This document shows positions 34,840-43,852 of a DNA stretch of 64,000 nt, one piece after another (the stretch's first letter is position 1; every line of letters starts with the position of its first letter). The stretch comes from JADJPO01 sp963828555. GTDB taxonomy: Bacteria > Actinomycetota > Actinomycetes > Actinomycetales > Kineosporiaceae. The translations under genes and the position numbers were made by a program. The notes under the pieces are model-generated. The model ran no database searches. It worked only from the letters and a program-made list of their open reading frames with translations, and was not told the DNA's origin. Where the stretch lies: NCBI GenBank assembly GCA_963828555.1, contig CAWHEL010000002.1, positions 1,364,001-1,428,000 on the forward strand, given 5' to 3'.

Positions 34840-36108
34840 TCAGCGGGGCGCGGGCACCGGCGGAGGCGCAGCGGCAGGGGGGCCGACTCTCGCCGGGGTG
34901 CGCACGGGCAGCGGAGGCGGGGCAGGGGTCGGGGCGGCGGGCTCGGGTGTCACGGTCTCCGGCAGGGTGATCCTGACCGCGGCGCTGCCGTCCGGCACCG
35001 CAAACCCGGGCGGAGTGACCCCGGTCGGGGCGGCCCCGCCCAGCTCGCGCAGCTGTTCCACGTAGCGGTGCCAGGCGAAGCGCTCAGCGTTGATGCAGGC
35101 TCGGTCCGCCACCAACGAGGCGGTCAGATCCTCCGCGATCGACACCCAGGTCGATGCGTCGAAGCGACCCACGCCCTCGACCGGCAGGTACACGCACCCG
35201 GCACCGCCGACCTCGCCGAAGACTTCGTGGTCGGTGGCCAGCACCGGCCGGCCTGCCTGGTGGGCCTCGGCGATCGGCCAGATGAACCCACGGGGGCGGC
35301 CCAGGGCCAGCACGGCACGGCTGCGGCCGTACAGGGCGCCCAGTTGCGCGTCACTGACATCGGTGAGGACCGACACGTGCCCTCCGCAGGCGGTGACCAG
35401 CCCCTCCTCGTGGGTGTCCAGGGGCGGCCCGACCACGACCAACGAAGCACCGTCCAGACTGGGCGTGCGACGCAGGTTGGTCCAGGCCTGGATCGCCGTG
35501 GCGCGCCGATCGTGCTCATCGTGGCCTCCCACGATGAGCAGGTAGGGCCAGGCCGGGGGCTTCCAGGCATCGATCCTGGCCGGGCGCTCGGCCAGGGTGG
35601 GGTCGACCGGGGGGCGCAGGACTGCGGCAGTGCGCCCGGTCAGGTGCTCGAGCTCGCTCGCCGCGAAGCGGCTGCTGGCGATCAGCTGGTCGGCCTTGGT
35701 CAGTGCCCGCTGGATCGCCCGGGCCCGGGCCCGCCGCACCGGGTGCCCCCGTCGTCCGGTCTCCTCACCCGCCGGAAGGGCGGACAGGTCGTGGCAGGTC
35801 ACCGCCACCGGGATCCGGCCACGCAGGGAGGCGGTGTAGACGGCGTCACGAGGATCGATCACGTGCACCAGATCGATGTCGGAGCCGGTGCGCCGGAGCA
35901 GAGTGGTCAGCCAGGCCGCGCTCTCTGCGGCGGCCAGACCGTCACCGGCGCCGCCCCAGGGCAGCCGGCGGGACAAGGTGTCGGGCGCCGTGGCCACACT
36001 GACCTCGGCTCCGGTCTCCTGCCACGCGGCTGCGGTGAGCCGAGACAGTCGTCGCAGCCCCTGGCCACGGGACGGGTGAGCGCCGAGCAGCATCACTCGG
36101 GTTGGCAT
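34840..36108 (-). CDS. Family 4 glycosyltransferase
   Basis: A 422-residue GT-B enzyme. The N-terminal half begins MPTRVMLLGAHPSRGQGLRRL. The donor-binding half has LIASSRFAASELEHLTGR, PYLLIVGGHDEHDRRATA, then PRGFIWPIAEAHQAGRPVLA, the EX7E-like motif. A 45-residue Pro-rich tail ends the protein. The ATG at 36108 is preferred to one 41 codons upstream, because homologues start here. The acceptor is unknown. Confidence 0.83.
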   Translation of the reverse strand: MPTRVMLLGAHPSRGQGLRRLSRLTAAAWQETGAEVSVATAPDTLSRRLPWGGAGDGLAAAESAAWLTTLLRRTGSDIDLVHVIDPRDAVYTASLRGRIPVAVTCHDLSALPAGEETGRRGHPVRRARARAIQRALTKADQLIASSRFAASELEHLTGRTAAVLRPPVDPTLAERPARIDAWKPPAWPYLLIVGGHDEHDRRATAIQAWTNLRRTPSLDGASLVVVGPPLDTHEEGLVTACGGHVSVLTDVSDAQLGALYGRSRAVLALGRPRGFIWPIAEAHQAGRPVLATDHEVFGEVGGAGCVYLPVEGVGRFDASTWVSIAEDLTASLVADRACINAERFAWHRYVEQLRELGGAAPTGVTPPGFAVPDGSAAVRITLPETVTPEPAAPTPAPPPLPVRTPARVGPPAAAPPPVPAPR

Positions 36109-36560
36109 TGGGGGTCCCCTTGTTGGAGGTCTCCGCGCAGAAGTTGTCGGCTGGTCGTGATCAACCAGATGCTCACAGTAGTCCGTAGTTCTACGGGCCG
36201 TGAGCGATTCATCCGCATGGGTGACCAACAATCATCTGTTCGGTGGATAAAACGGACAGTGAACTCCCTGATGCCCGACATCGGGTTTTTGTCGCGGTGC
36301 GTTGCGTCGGTGTCAGGTGCATCCTGAAGCTCACGGTGACCGGTGCTCGGCACAAGGACCCTCTGCTATCCAGTGCTCAGCGCAGAGTGACGGCGCAATG
36401 CTCCGGGTCTACGTGTTCACCCCGTCGCTCCGTGTGCCGAGAACGAGACCGTGTCCCCAACCTTGCCCGGGACGGGCATAGTGGTACCGGCCATGACTTG
36501 CGAGGCACGGCCTGAGAACGCCACAGTCACCTGTCAGGCGCTGCACGGAAGGACGTCGAA
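36109..36560. other. Intergenic region between divergent genes, with one 14-base palindrome
   Basis: This 450-base region separates the GT4 gene (leftward) and the DivIVA-like gene (rightward). It holds the perfect palindrome CCGTAGTTCTACGG at 36183-36196, which may be an operator for the GT4 gene, and CCCGACATCGGGTTTTT at 36274-36290, which resembles a small terminator. No gene was found in it. Confidence 0.45.
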
Positions 36561-37604
36561 GTGACCCAGGATCACGCCAGCCCGACATCGGGGGACTCCT
36601 CGATCGACAGCCTGTTCGAGACCACCATGCGCGGCTACAACAAGCGCCAGGTGGACGAGTACATCGGCTGGCTTCGGGCGGAACTCGGATCGTCCCAGGA
36701 GGACGCCCGCACGGCACGCGAGCAGGCGGACGAGCAGTCGCGCGACCTGCAGCGGGCCAAGGACGATCTGTCCGCGGTCCGGTCGGAGAGCTCGCTCGCC
36801 GCCAAACCGCAGCACGAGGAGGTCAGCGAGCGGCTGGCCCAGATCCTGCGGCTGGCCGACGAGGAGGCCGACCAGAAGCGGGCCCGTGCCGCCGAGGAGG
36901 CGGACGGCGCGCTCGAGGCCGCCCGTGACCAGTCGGCGAAGGTGCTCGAGGCTGCCCGGTCGGCCGCCGAAGGCATCATCTCCGCCGCCCGTGAGCGTGC
37001 AGAGAAGGAGGCCGCAGCGGCCAAGGCCGAGGCCGAGGCGCTGCTCGCCAACGCAGCGTCCTCCTCGCAGGCCACCCTCGAGGACGCCGAGCAGCGGGCC
37101 TCGCACGTGCTGTCCGACTCCGACCGACGCACCACTCAGATCACCGCGCTGCAGGACGAGCGGCTCGCCGCGCTGCGCGAGGTGCACACCGACACGCTGC
37201 GCCGCCTCGAAGTGGTGCGCGGCGCGCTGGAGAAGGTGCTCACCGCCGAGATCGACGCCGGTCCCCCGGACAGCGGCATCGACTCGGCGCCGCTGCCCGC
37301 CGCCGGCGCGGCGATGACCGCCGCCGAGGTCGACCTGCCCCCGTCGGCCGGGACCGCGATGGCTGCTCCGGCGCTCGCGTTCGAGGCCGAGCCTGTGGCC
37401 GAGGAGGCGCTGGTCTATGAGGACCTCCCGATGCAGGAGGACGAGCCGTTGCTGGCGTCGGAGTACGCCGACGGCTCGGTCGAGGAGGAGGCCGCCGCCG
37501 CCACGGGTTCGCTCTCCCGCGACGCACTCGCCGATGCCGTCCAGGAGCACGTGCTGGACGAGACCGAGGGCACCGGGCACACGCTGGGGGTCGGCCGCAT
37601 CTGA
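36561..37604 (+). CDS. DivIVA-like coiled-coil protein
   Basis: A 347-residue protein. Near residue 20 it has the lipid-binding DivIVA-type start (FETTMRGYNKRQVDEYIGWL). A long, Ala/Glu-rich coiled coil follows (about 45-230; LEAARDQSAKVLEAARSAAE) and then an acidic C-terminal tail. Proteins of this shape in actinomycetes act in polar growth or cell-shape control. It is shorter in its N-terminal domain than true DivIVA/Wag31 and could be one of the accessory coiled-coil proteins. The GTG start at 36561 is used. Confidence 0.82.
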   Translation: MTQDHASPTSGDSSIDSLFETTMRGYNKRQVDEYIGWLRAELGSSQEDARTAREQADEQSRDLQRAKDDLSAVRSESSLAAKPQHEEVSERLAQILRLADEEADQKRARAAEEADGALEAARDQSAKVLEAARSAAEGIISAARERAEKEAAAAKAEAEALLANAASSSQATLEDAEQRASHVLSDSDRRTTQITALQDERLAALREVHTDTLRRLEVVRGALEKVLTAEIDAGPPDSGIDSAPLPAAGAAMTAAEVDLPPSAGTAMAAPALAFEAEPVAEEALVYEDLPMQEDEPLLASEYADGSVEEEAAAATGSLSRDALADAVQEHVLDETEGTGHTLGVGRI

Positions 37605-37699
37605 TCCTCGGCCACTGATCCGACTCAGCGCACTGACGGCGTGCTCCGGCACATCACCAGTGCGCTGAGCCGCGTCTGGGTCGAAAGCCGTGCAGCCGG

Positions 37700-38986
37700 T
37701 CAGGACCTGCGGCCCCACAGCTTGCGGTAAAGGGCTGCCGACTTCGGGTTCTGGGAGGTCTCGATCAGGTCTCCCCGAATCGAGGGATCCGCCTCACTGA
37801 AGTAGTTCTCGTAGACCAGCACGTCGCGGCTGTCGTTGAACAGGTCGAACATCTTCTGCATGAAGTACGGACTGTCCCCCGGTCCCTGCACGCCGTCGAG
37901 CCCCCACTCGGGCACGGCGAAGCCCTTCCTGTGCAACCTGGCGAAGGCGATTCCGTCCTTCAGCCCCGGCGCCCAGCTGGGCGCCATGGCCCGCTTCCAG
38001 CTCGGCTCGTCGGCGGCGAGCAGCTTGAACCGGTTGTAGTGGTCCATCGAGATGCCGTCGACCACGTCGTCGCCCGGGTACATCTGGTAGAGCGGCGCGA
38101 GCCGATCCGACGATCCGGTCAGAATGGTTCCGGCATTCAGGTCGACCCAGAAGGTGAACTTCGACGACTCCGCCGACATGATCTTCTCGATCCGCCGGAA
38201 CGAGGCCTTGTACTCGTCCACGGTGTCGACCGTCACCGACCAGGGAAACCAGTAGCCGTTCGCCTCCACGCCCATCCTGATCGCGGCGTCCTCATGGCCC
38301 TTGCGCACCAGCAGTCGCGCAATGTCGCGGAAGACCTGGTCGTGCGAGCCGTCGAGGATGTCGCTCCACCTGCCCTTGCGGTTCTTCGGCAGCAGCGGGA
38401 GCCCGTAGGACAACCGGCCCTTGTAGCCGACGAACATCTCCACTGTCCAGTCGCTGTTCTGGATCTCGGCCCAGGTGGCGTAGGCCGGATACACGGTGGC
38501 GAAGTCCATCACCGTGCCGCGCCACACGCCTGCCTGCTTGACCCGGGCCCCGGTGACCTCTCCTCCGGTCCAGATGCCGCTGTGCCAGGGCAGCCCCGAA
38601 CTCGGCCGGCCGTACATCGACACGGCCTGCGAGGTGGTCGCGGGGGCTGCCGCCGAGCCGGACGGGACGCCCGACGCCGAGGCTGAAGGAGTGCCGGAAC
38701 GGGAGGCAGCCGCTCCGCTCGGGGTGGCGTTCGGCCGGGTGGCGGTTACAGACGGTGTCGAAACGGTGACCGCAGTCGAGTCGCCGTCCGAGAACCTGCT
38801 CTTGACCACGAACGCGAGCGAACCGGACAGCACGGCGAGCACAGCGAGGATCGCGGCGTGCTGCCGGCGCCGCATCTTGCGCTCCCACTTGCGGTCCTCG
38901 CGGGCCTGGCGTGCGTGCTGAGCCATCAGCTCCAGCACCCTGTCGGACGAGCGCAGGGGCGTGCTCTGCTCCTCGCCCAGGGTCAT
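37700..38986 (-). CDS. Membrane-anchored GH26-like glycoside hydrolase
   Basis: A 428-residue protein. A basic cytoplasmic stretch leads into one helix (AAILAVLAVLSGSLAFVV), then a Thr/Ser/Pro linker, then a catalytic domain. The block MGVEANGYWFPWSVTV fits the GH26 acid/base site (normally E-x-N-G-x-W), and FAVPEWGLDGV fits its nucleophile strand. GH26 enzymes cut beta-mannans and related glucans, but in actinomycetes many such domains are on glycan-processing surface proteins. The ATG at 38986 overlaps the stop of a small upstream frame (ATGA). Confidence 0.75.
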   Translation of the reverse strand: MTLGEEQSTPLRSSDRVLELMAQHARQAREDRKWERKMRRRQHAAILAVLAVLSGSLAFVVKSRFSDGDSTAVTVSTPSVTATRPNATPSGAAASRSGTPSASASGVPSGSAAAPATTSQAVSMYGRPSSGLPWHSGIWTGGEVTGARVKQAGVWRGTVMDFATVYPAYATWAEIQNSDWTVEMFVGYKGRLSYGLPLLPKNRKGRWSDILDGSHDQVFRDIARLLVRKGHEDAAIRMGVEANGYWFPWSVTVDTVDEYKASFRRIEKIMSAESSKFTFWVDLNAGTILTGSSDRLAPLYQMYPGDDVVDGISMDHYNRFKLLAADEPSWKRAMAPSWAPGLKDGIAFARLHRKGFAVPEWGLDGVQGPGDSPYFMQKMFDLFNDSRDVLVYENYFSEADPSIRGDLIETSQNPKSAALYRKLWGRRS

Positions 38987-39288
38987 GAGAAGCACAGTAG
39001 GTGGGCGTTCACCACCGCGACAACCGAACGTGCCAAGCCGTTCGTCAGTGGGAAGACGGTCCCCGACTGCTCCAGATGCCGGGAGACCTCGGCCGGGGGA
39101 GCAGATGCTGGCCGTGAGGTCGTCCAGCTCTGGCCCCGGGCCCGACCGGCCTCCTGGGCCACAGCGGCGATCGATGCCCCCGCCCGGCCGCGGCCCCGGC
39201 TGGGTGCGCTCACGTTGCGTGAGACCTGGTCAGTGGTGCTGGTCTGCTGGGCCTTGGGCCACTCGTAGGCCACGAACCCTCTGCGCAT
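38983..39288 (-). CDS. Hypothetical 101-residue protein coupled to the GH26-like gene
   Basis: An ATG-started frame (MRRGFVAYEWPKAQQTS at the start, ending VVAVVNAHLLCFS). Its stop is in an ATGA overlap with the ATG of the GH26-like gene. AGGGGTG lies about 5 bases before the start. It is hydrophilic and Ser/Arg-rich, with no domain that I recognise. The overlap is the main evidence; it could be a leader peptide for the next gene or a chance frame. Confidence 0.4.
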   Translation of the reverse strand: MRRGFVAYEWPKAQQTSTTDQVSRNVSAPSRGRGRAGASIAAVAQEAGRARGQSWTTSRPASAPPAEVSRHLEQSGTVFPLTNGLARSVVAVVNAHLLCFS

Positions 39289-39401
39289 CGTGACACCCCT
39301 GAGCGACGTCGAAGCCTTCCCGAGGGGTAACGCGGGCGCAGTGCCGGGTCTTGACCCCTCCGCACCTCTCCGCGCAGGCGCGCGGGCGTCAGGATGGGGG
39401 C

Positions 39402-40214
39402 ATGCGGTTGGTGGCGTGCGATCTGGACGGAACAGTGGTGCGGGAGGACGGCACGATGTCGGCCCGCACAGTGGCGGCGTTCGCCGCCTGCGCGGACGAA
39501 GGGGTCGATGTGGTCTTCGTGACCGGCCGCCCGCCGCGGTGGATGCGCCCGGTCGCGGTGGCGACCGGCCACCGCGGGATCGCGATCTGTGGCAATGGAG
39601 CTGTGGTCTACGACCTGGGCACCGAGTCGGTGGTGGACACCCGGCCGTTGACCGGGGCGGCGGTGCGCGCGACGGTCGCCGCGCTGCGCGATGTCCTGCA
39701 CGACGCGGCCTTCGCCATCGAGACCGTGGCCGGGTTCCGTCGCGAGTCCCGCTACACGATGCGGCACGAGAACGCCAAGCAGGCCCCGGTAGGCACCGTC
39801 GAGGAGCTGCTGGTCGACGACCCACAGGTGCTGAAGGTGTTGTGCCGCAGTGATTCACGCCTGGCCGACGTGATCCTGGGGCTGGCCCGCCCGGCCCTCG
39901 CCGGGATCTCCGAGCCGGTGCACTCCAACCCCGCCGACAGCCTGCTGGAGGTGAGCGCGCTCGGCGTGAGCAAGGCCTCGGCCCTCGCCGAGCTGGCCGC
40001 GACCCGGGGAGTCACGCCGGAGCAGGTGGTGGCCTTCGGCGACATGCCCAACGACTTGCCGATGCTGCGCTGGGCAGGCACCGGCTACGCGATGGCCGAC
40101 GGACACCCCGAGGTGATCGCGGTCGCCGACGCGGTGGCCCCGCCGTGCGTCGAGGACGGCGTGGCCCAGGTGCTCGAACGCCTCCTGGCGGGGTCGGCGA
40201 GGGGGGTGGGGTAG
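39402..40214 (+). CDS. HAD-superfamily (Cof-type) phosphatase
   Basis: A 270-residue HAD IIB protein. Motif I is LVACDLDGTVVREDGTMS, motif II is VVFVTGRPPRWM, and motif IV is AFGDMPNDLPMLRWAG. It is paralogous in type, but only distantly similar, to the one at 32552. The ATG at 39402 starts homologous sequence directly. Its stop is 10 bases from the end of the convergent Bpa gene. Confidence 0.88.
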   Translation: MRLVACDLDGTVVREDGTMSARTVAAFAACADEGVDVVFVTGRPPRWMRPVAVATGHRGIAICGNGAVVYDLGTESVVDTRPLTGAAVRATVAALRDVLHDAAFAIETVAGFRRESRYTMRHENAKQAPVGTVEELLVDDPQVLKVLCRSDSRLADVILGLARPALAGISEPVHSNPADSLLEVSALGVSKASALAELAATRGVTPEQVVAFGDMPNDLPMLRWAGTGYAMADGHPEVIAVADAVAPPCVEDGVAQVLERLLAGSARGVG

Positions 40215-40223
40215 CCGCGCGGC

Positions 40224-40814
40224 TCAGAGGTACTGGCCGGTGGACTCTTCACGCCCGCCCTCGGCGGGGCCGGTCGCGGCTCCGGGCATACCGGGCATGC
40301 CGGGAGCCATCCCGGGGACGCCGCCACCGGGCAGCGCCCGGCGCATCTGCTCCAGCTGCGCACGGGCCGCCATCTGCTGGGCGAACAGCGCGGTCTGGAT
40401 GCCGTGGAACAACCCCTCCAGCCAGCCGACCAGCTGCGCCTGGGTGATCCGCAGCTCGGCGTCCGAGGGGGTGGAGTTCTCCGCGAACGGCAGGGTGATC
40501 CGGTGCAGCTCCTCGACCAGCTCGGGGGCAAGCCCCTGCTCGAGCTCCTTCAGTGACCGGGCGTGGATCTCGGCCAGGCGGGTGCGCCCGGCCTCGTCCA
40601 GGGGGGCACTGCGCACCTCTTCCAGCAGCTGCTTGATCATGCTGCCGATGCGCATCACCTTGGCCGGTTCCTCGATCAGCTCGGCCGGGCCGCGCTCGCC
40701 GTCGTCGCTGCTGTCGCTGACGGCCATGCCCTCGGGGGTGACTACGACGATCCGCTGCCCGCCGCCGCTCCGCTCCCCCTCGGGGGCCTGCTGCTCTTCG
40801 TTCGGTTCGGTCAT
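40224..40814 (-). CDS. bpa: Bacterial proteasome activator Bpa
   Basis: A 196-residue protein. The middle forms a four-helix domain (VMRIGSMIKQLLEEVRSAP, LVEELHRITLPFAENSTPSD, LVGWLEGLFHGIQTALFAQQ) that builds a dodecameric ring on the 20S proteasome. It ends in GQYL, the penultimate-tyrosine tail that docks into the proteasome alpha ring and opens its gate without ATP. A Gly/Met/Pro-rich linker precedes that tail. Both ends are intact, so a functional proteasome system is likely elsewhere in the genome. The ATG at 40814 (MTEPNEEQQAPEGE) is preferred. Confidence 0.92.
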   Translation of the reverse strand: MTEPNEEQQAPEGERSGGGQRIVVVTPEGMAVSDSSDDGERGPAELIEEPAKVMRIGSMIKQLLEEVRSAPLDEAGRTRLAEIHARSLKELEQGLAPELVEELHRITLPFAENSTPSDAELRITQAQLVGWLEGLFHGIQTALFAQQMAARAQLEQMRRALPGGGVPGMAPGMPGMPGAATGPAEGGREESTGQYL

Positions 40815-40866
40815 GAACGCCATCCTGCCCGAGTCGGCGAGGCGGTGCCCTCCGTAGGCTGCGCCC

Positions 40867-42087
40867 ATGACCTCAGTGACTCTCGACGTCGCCGCCGTGC
40901 GTGCGGCCTACCCCGCGCTCTCCGACGGCTGGGCCTATCTGGACGGCGCTGCCGGGACCCAGGTGGCGGACGCGGTGATCTCGGCCGAGTCCGCCGCCTA
41001 CCGGGCCGGGATCGGCAACCACGGCGGCCTGTTCGCGGCCTCGCGGCGCTCGGACGCGCACACCGCGGCGGCCCGCGAGGCGATCGTCGACCTGCTCGGC
41101 GCCGCCGGGCCGGCCGGGGTCGCCCTCGGCCCGAGCACCACCGCGCTCACCTTCCGGTTCGCCGGCGCCCTGGCCAAGACCTGGCAGCCGGGCGACGAGG
41201 TCGTGCTCACCCGGCTCGACCACGACGCCAACGTGCGCCCCTGGGTGCTCGCCGCCGTGCGCGCCGGGGTCCTCGTCCGCTGGGCCGACCCGGTGCTACC
41301 CACCCTCGACCTGCCCACCGAGGTGGTGACCGCTCAGCTGAGCGAGCGGACCCGCGTGGTCGCGGTCACCGCGGCGTCCAACGTGGTCGGCACCCGGCCC
41401 GACGTCCGCGCGATCGCCGACGCCGCTCACGCCGCGAGCGACGGGCGGGCGGTGGTCTATGTGGACGGCGTTCACGCCACCCCGCACGGCCCGGTCGACC
41501 TGGCCGCGCTCGGAGCCGACCTGTTCGCCACCAGCGCCTACAAGTGGTCCGGCCCGCACCTCGCCGCCGTGACCGGGCACCCCGACCTGCTCGCATCCCT
41601 GCACCCGGACAAGTTGGACTCGGTCATCGACGTGGCGCCCGACCGGTTCGAGCGCGGAACCGCTCCATTCGCCCAGCACGCGGGCCTGGCCGCCGCCGTC
41701 GATCACCTGGCCGCCCTCGTGCCGGGCGAGGGCAGCCGCCGGCAGCGGATCGTGGCCTCGATGGCCGCGGTCGAGGCGCATGAGGCCCGACTGCTGGCCC
41801 GGCTGCTGGGCGGGATCGCCCCGATGGCGCACGTGCAGCGGATCGGTGCACCCGCCCGCCAGGCCCCGACGGTCTGGTTCCGGGTGGCCGGGATGACCCC
41901 GGACGCCGTCGCGCAGGCCTGCGCCGACGCCCAGGTGAACGTGTGGTCCGGTCACAACTACGCGTGGGAGCTGGCCGGCTTCCTCGGCATCCGGGACAGC
42001 GGCTCGGCGGTGCGTGCAGGCATGTCCTGCTATACCAACGAGGAGGACGTCGACCGCCTGCTCGCCGTGCTGGCGACGCTGGGCTGA
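40867..42087 (+). CDS. Cysteine desulfurase-like class V aminotransferase
   Basis: A 406-residue PLP enzyme. The lysine that binds PLP lies in LFATSAYKWSGPHL, and VVYVDGVHATPHGPVDL gives the PLP-stacking and Asp positions. It opens with FPAL-type AAYPALSDGWAYLDGAAGTQVA. The family includes SufS and a cysteine-desulfurase-like branch common in actinomycetes, whose substrate is not established. A split-barrel protein gene follows 25 bases later. Confidence 0.88.
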   Translation: MTSVTLDVAAVRAAYPALSDGWAYLDGAAGTQVADAVISAESAAYRAGIGNHGGLFAASRRSDAHTAAAREAIVDLLGAAGPAGVALGPSTTALTFRFAGALAKTWQPGDEVVLTRLDHDANVRPWVLAAVRAGVLVRWADPVLPTLDLPTEVVTAQLSERTRVVAVTAASNVVGTRPDVRAIADAAHAASDGRAVVYVDGVHATPHGPVDLAALGADLFATSAYKWSGPHLAAVTGHPDLLASLHPDKLDSVIDVAPDRFERGTAPFAQHAGLAAAVDHLAALVPGEGSRRQRIVASMAAVEAHEARLLARLLGGIAPMAHVQRIGAPARQAPTVWFRVAGMTPDAVAQACADAQVNVWSGHNYAWELAGFLGIRDSGSAVRAGMSCYTNEEDVDRLLAVLATLG

Positions 42088-42112
42088 GCCAGACATCGGG
42101 AAGGGAACCCGG

Positions 42113-42475
42113 ATGAGCATCGAGGTCGAACTGCCGCAGCTGCTCGAGGTGGCCGGAGGGTTCGGCACCACGCCGATGCTGCTCAGCACCGACGACGACG
42201 GCCGGCCCCGCGCGAGCGTCACCGCGCTCACCTGGGCCGGCACGGTGGCGACGGCCCGGACCGGACGGCGCTCGCTGGCCAACGCCGGTGTGCGGCCCCT
42301 GGTCAGCCTGCTCTGGCCGGCCCCGCCGGGGGAGCGGTTCGCCCTGCTGGTCGACGGCACCGCGACCGGCACCACGCCGGACGCCGACCCCCGCGAGGGC
42401 GGCTACGTCACCGTGGAGGCGACCCGGGCGATCCTGCACGTGGTGGAGCGTGCAGTACCCCCCGAGCACGACTGA
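42113..42475 (+). CDS. Small split-barrel (PNPOx-like) protein
   Basis: A 120-residue protein with the flavin-reductase-like split-barrel pattern: GFGTTPMLLSTDDDGRPRAS, then TWAGTVATARTGRRSLANAG and ATRAILHVVE. It probably binds FMN or F420, but the residues are not decisive. The ATG at 42113 follows AAGGGAA. It is in an operon with the class V aminotransferase-like gene. Confidence 0.68.
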   Translation: MSIEVELPQLLEVAGGFGTTPMLLSTDDDGRPRASVTALTWAGTVATARTGRRSLANAGVRPLVSLLWPAPPGERFALLVDGTATGTTPDADPREGGYVTVEATRAILHVVERAVPPEHD

Positions 42476-42520
42476 GGGCGGCGGCCGCGGCGCAGGCGGC
42501 GACGGCCTGGGTGTGACCCG

Positions 42521-42745
42521 TCAGCCGGAGTGGTTGCTGAGCGCGACCAGCACACCGGCGACGGCGAAGTACTTGTTCGAGCCCAGGTCGCGCACGGTGC
42601 TGATCCCGAACGCCGCCTTGAGGTGCTCGGCGTCGGAGTCGCTGACCCCGGCCAGCGCCGAGACCGGCGCATCGAGGATCTCGGCGAGCGAAGAGCCCTC
42701 ATAGGCCTTGTCCAGCGCCTTGTCGAGGGTGACCGAAACAGCCAT
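42521..42745 (-). CDS. Small helix-hairpin-helix-like protein
   Basis: A 74-residue cytoplasmic protein. LDAPVSALAGVSDSDAEHLKAAFGISTVRDLG resembles the two-helix hairpin that binds DNA nonspecifically or mediates pairing of proteins. It is conserved in shape in several actinomycetes as a hypothetical protein. The ATG at 42745 has AGGTTC-like purines 10 bases upstream. No function can be given. Confidence 0.6.
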   Translation of the reverse strand: MAVSVTLDKALDKAYEGSSLAEILDAPVSALAGVSDSDAEHLKAAFGISTVRDLGSNKYFAVAGVLVALSNHSG

Positions 42746-42940
42746 CAGGAACCTCCAGGGGTGCGCGAGGGCCTCGTTGCCCCCGGTGGTGAGTCTGCAC
42801 CCCATGATCGACGCCCGCCAGGAGCGACACCACGAACCTGCTTTATCGAATCGTGATGTTTCGGACGGGTGCCGCCTGCAACCCTCGGCCTTGTCGACGC
42901 GTCTGTCGGTACGCAGGGGGCAGTCAAGGGGAGTGAGCGG

Positions 42941-43852
42941 ATGACGACGATCGTGCCCGATGGGCTCTGGGATCTGCGCGAGAGCGTGCGGGTCGCCGAG
43001 GCCGCCGCCACGTCGGCCCGTCAGAGCCGCTCCGCGGCGCAGGAGTCCGCTCGCTTGGCTGGAGCACTGGCGGACCGGCGGGCTGCGAACGACACCCAGG
43101 TGTCGGAGGCGGCCCGCCGGTTGCGCGCCCTGCAGGGCCTGCGCCCGACCCGACTGGCCTTCCTGGTGCGGGGCAGAGGTGCGGCCGAACGGGCCGCCCG
43201 GGTGGCGCTGCTGCACGCGTCCCTGCAGGCACGGGACGACGTCGTGGCCCAGGTGCGTGCCTACCTGGACGACGCAGAGCGGTTCACCGTGGACGCCGAG
43301 GTGTCCTCCGGTCAGGCCGCGGCGCTGCCGAGACTGCTGGACGAGCTCACCGAGCACGTCCGTCTCGTCGGAGGGGACAGCGCCGCGCGCCTGAGCGAGA
43401 CGGACCCGGATCTGCCCCGGCTCACCCACGAGCTGGAGCTGACCCAGACCCTGCACGCCGTCCATCACGCCGACCGGTTGATCCGCGAAGGGCTGGACCG
43501 TCTCGTCTCCGCCTACGCCTGGGGTCGCTATGACGGCGACTGCGGCGACCGGAGCGGGACGGCCCTGCCCCCGGCTCGGGTGGCCGAGGCTCGGGAGGCG
43601 GTCGAACTGGTGACCGGCGCGGTCCTCGCCGTACGCCGTGCGGTGACCCCGGCGCGACCGCGCCTGGTCAGCGCCACCGACACCTGGCTCGGCTGGGCGG
43701 CGGGCCCGGACGGCGTGCGCCGGCTCGGCGACACCGACGCCGCGCTGCAGGCCGCCCTGGAGCAGGCCCGTCTGCTGGCCGCGCGGATGGAGTCCGCGGC
43801 CTCGGCACTGCAAAGCGAACTCTTCGCCGTCCGCAGCCGCCTCACACGGTGA
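42941..43852 (+). CDS. Hypothetical helical protein
   Basis: A 303-residue, Ala/Arg/Leu-rich protein predicted all-helical (for example RVAEAAATSARQSRSAAQES and RVALLHASLQARDDVVAQV). It has no signal, membrane helix or known motif. Its last 11 bases overlap the end of the convergent oxidoreductase gene. The long, in-phase GC-rich third positions show real coding. No family is recognised. Confidence 0.6.
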   Translation: MTTIVPDGLWDLRESVRVAEAAATSARQSRSAAQESARLAGALADRRAANDTQVSEAARRLRALQGLRPTRLAFLVRGRGAAERAARVALLHASLQARDDVVAQVRAYLDDAERFTVDAEVSSGQAAALPRLLDELTEHVRLVGGDSAARLSETDPDLPRLTHELELTQTLHAVHHADRLIREGLDRLVSAYAWGRYDGDCGDRSGTALPPARVAEAREAVELVTGAVLAVRRAVTPARPRLVSATDTWLGWAAGPDGVRRLGDTDAALQAALEQARLLAARMESAASALQSELFAVRSRLTR

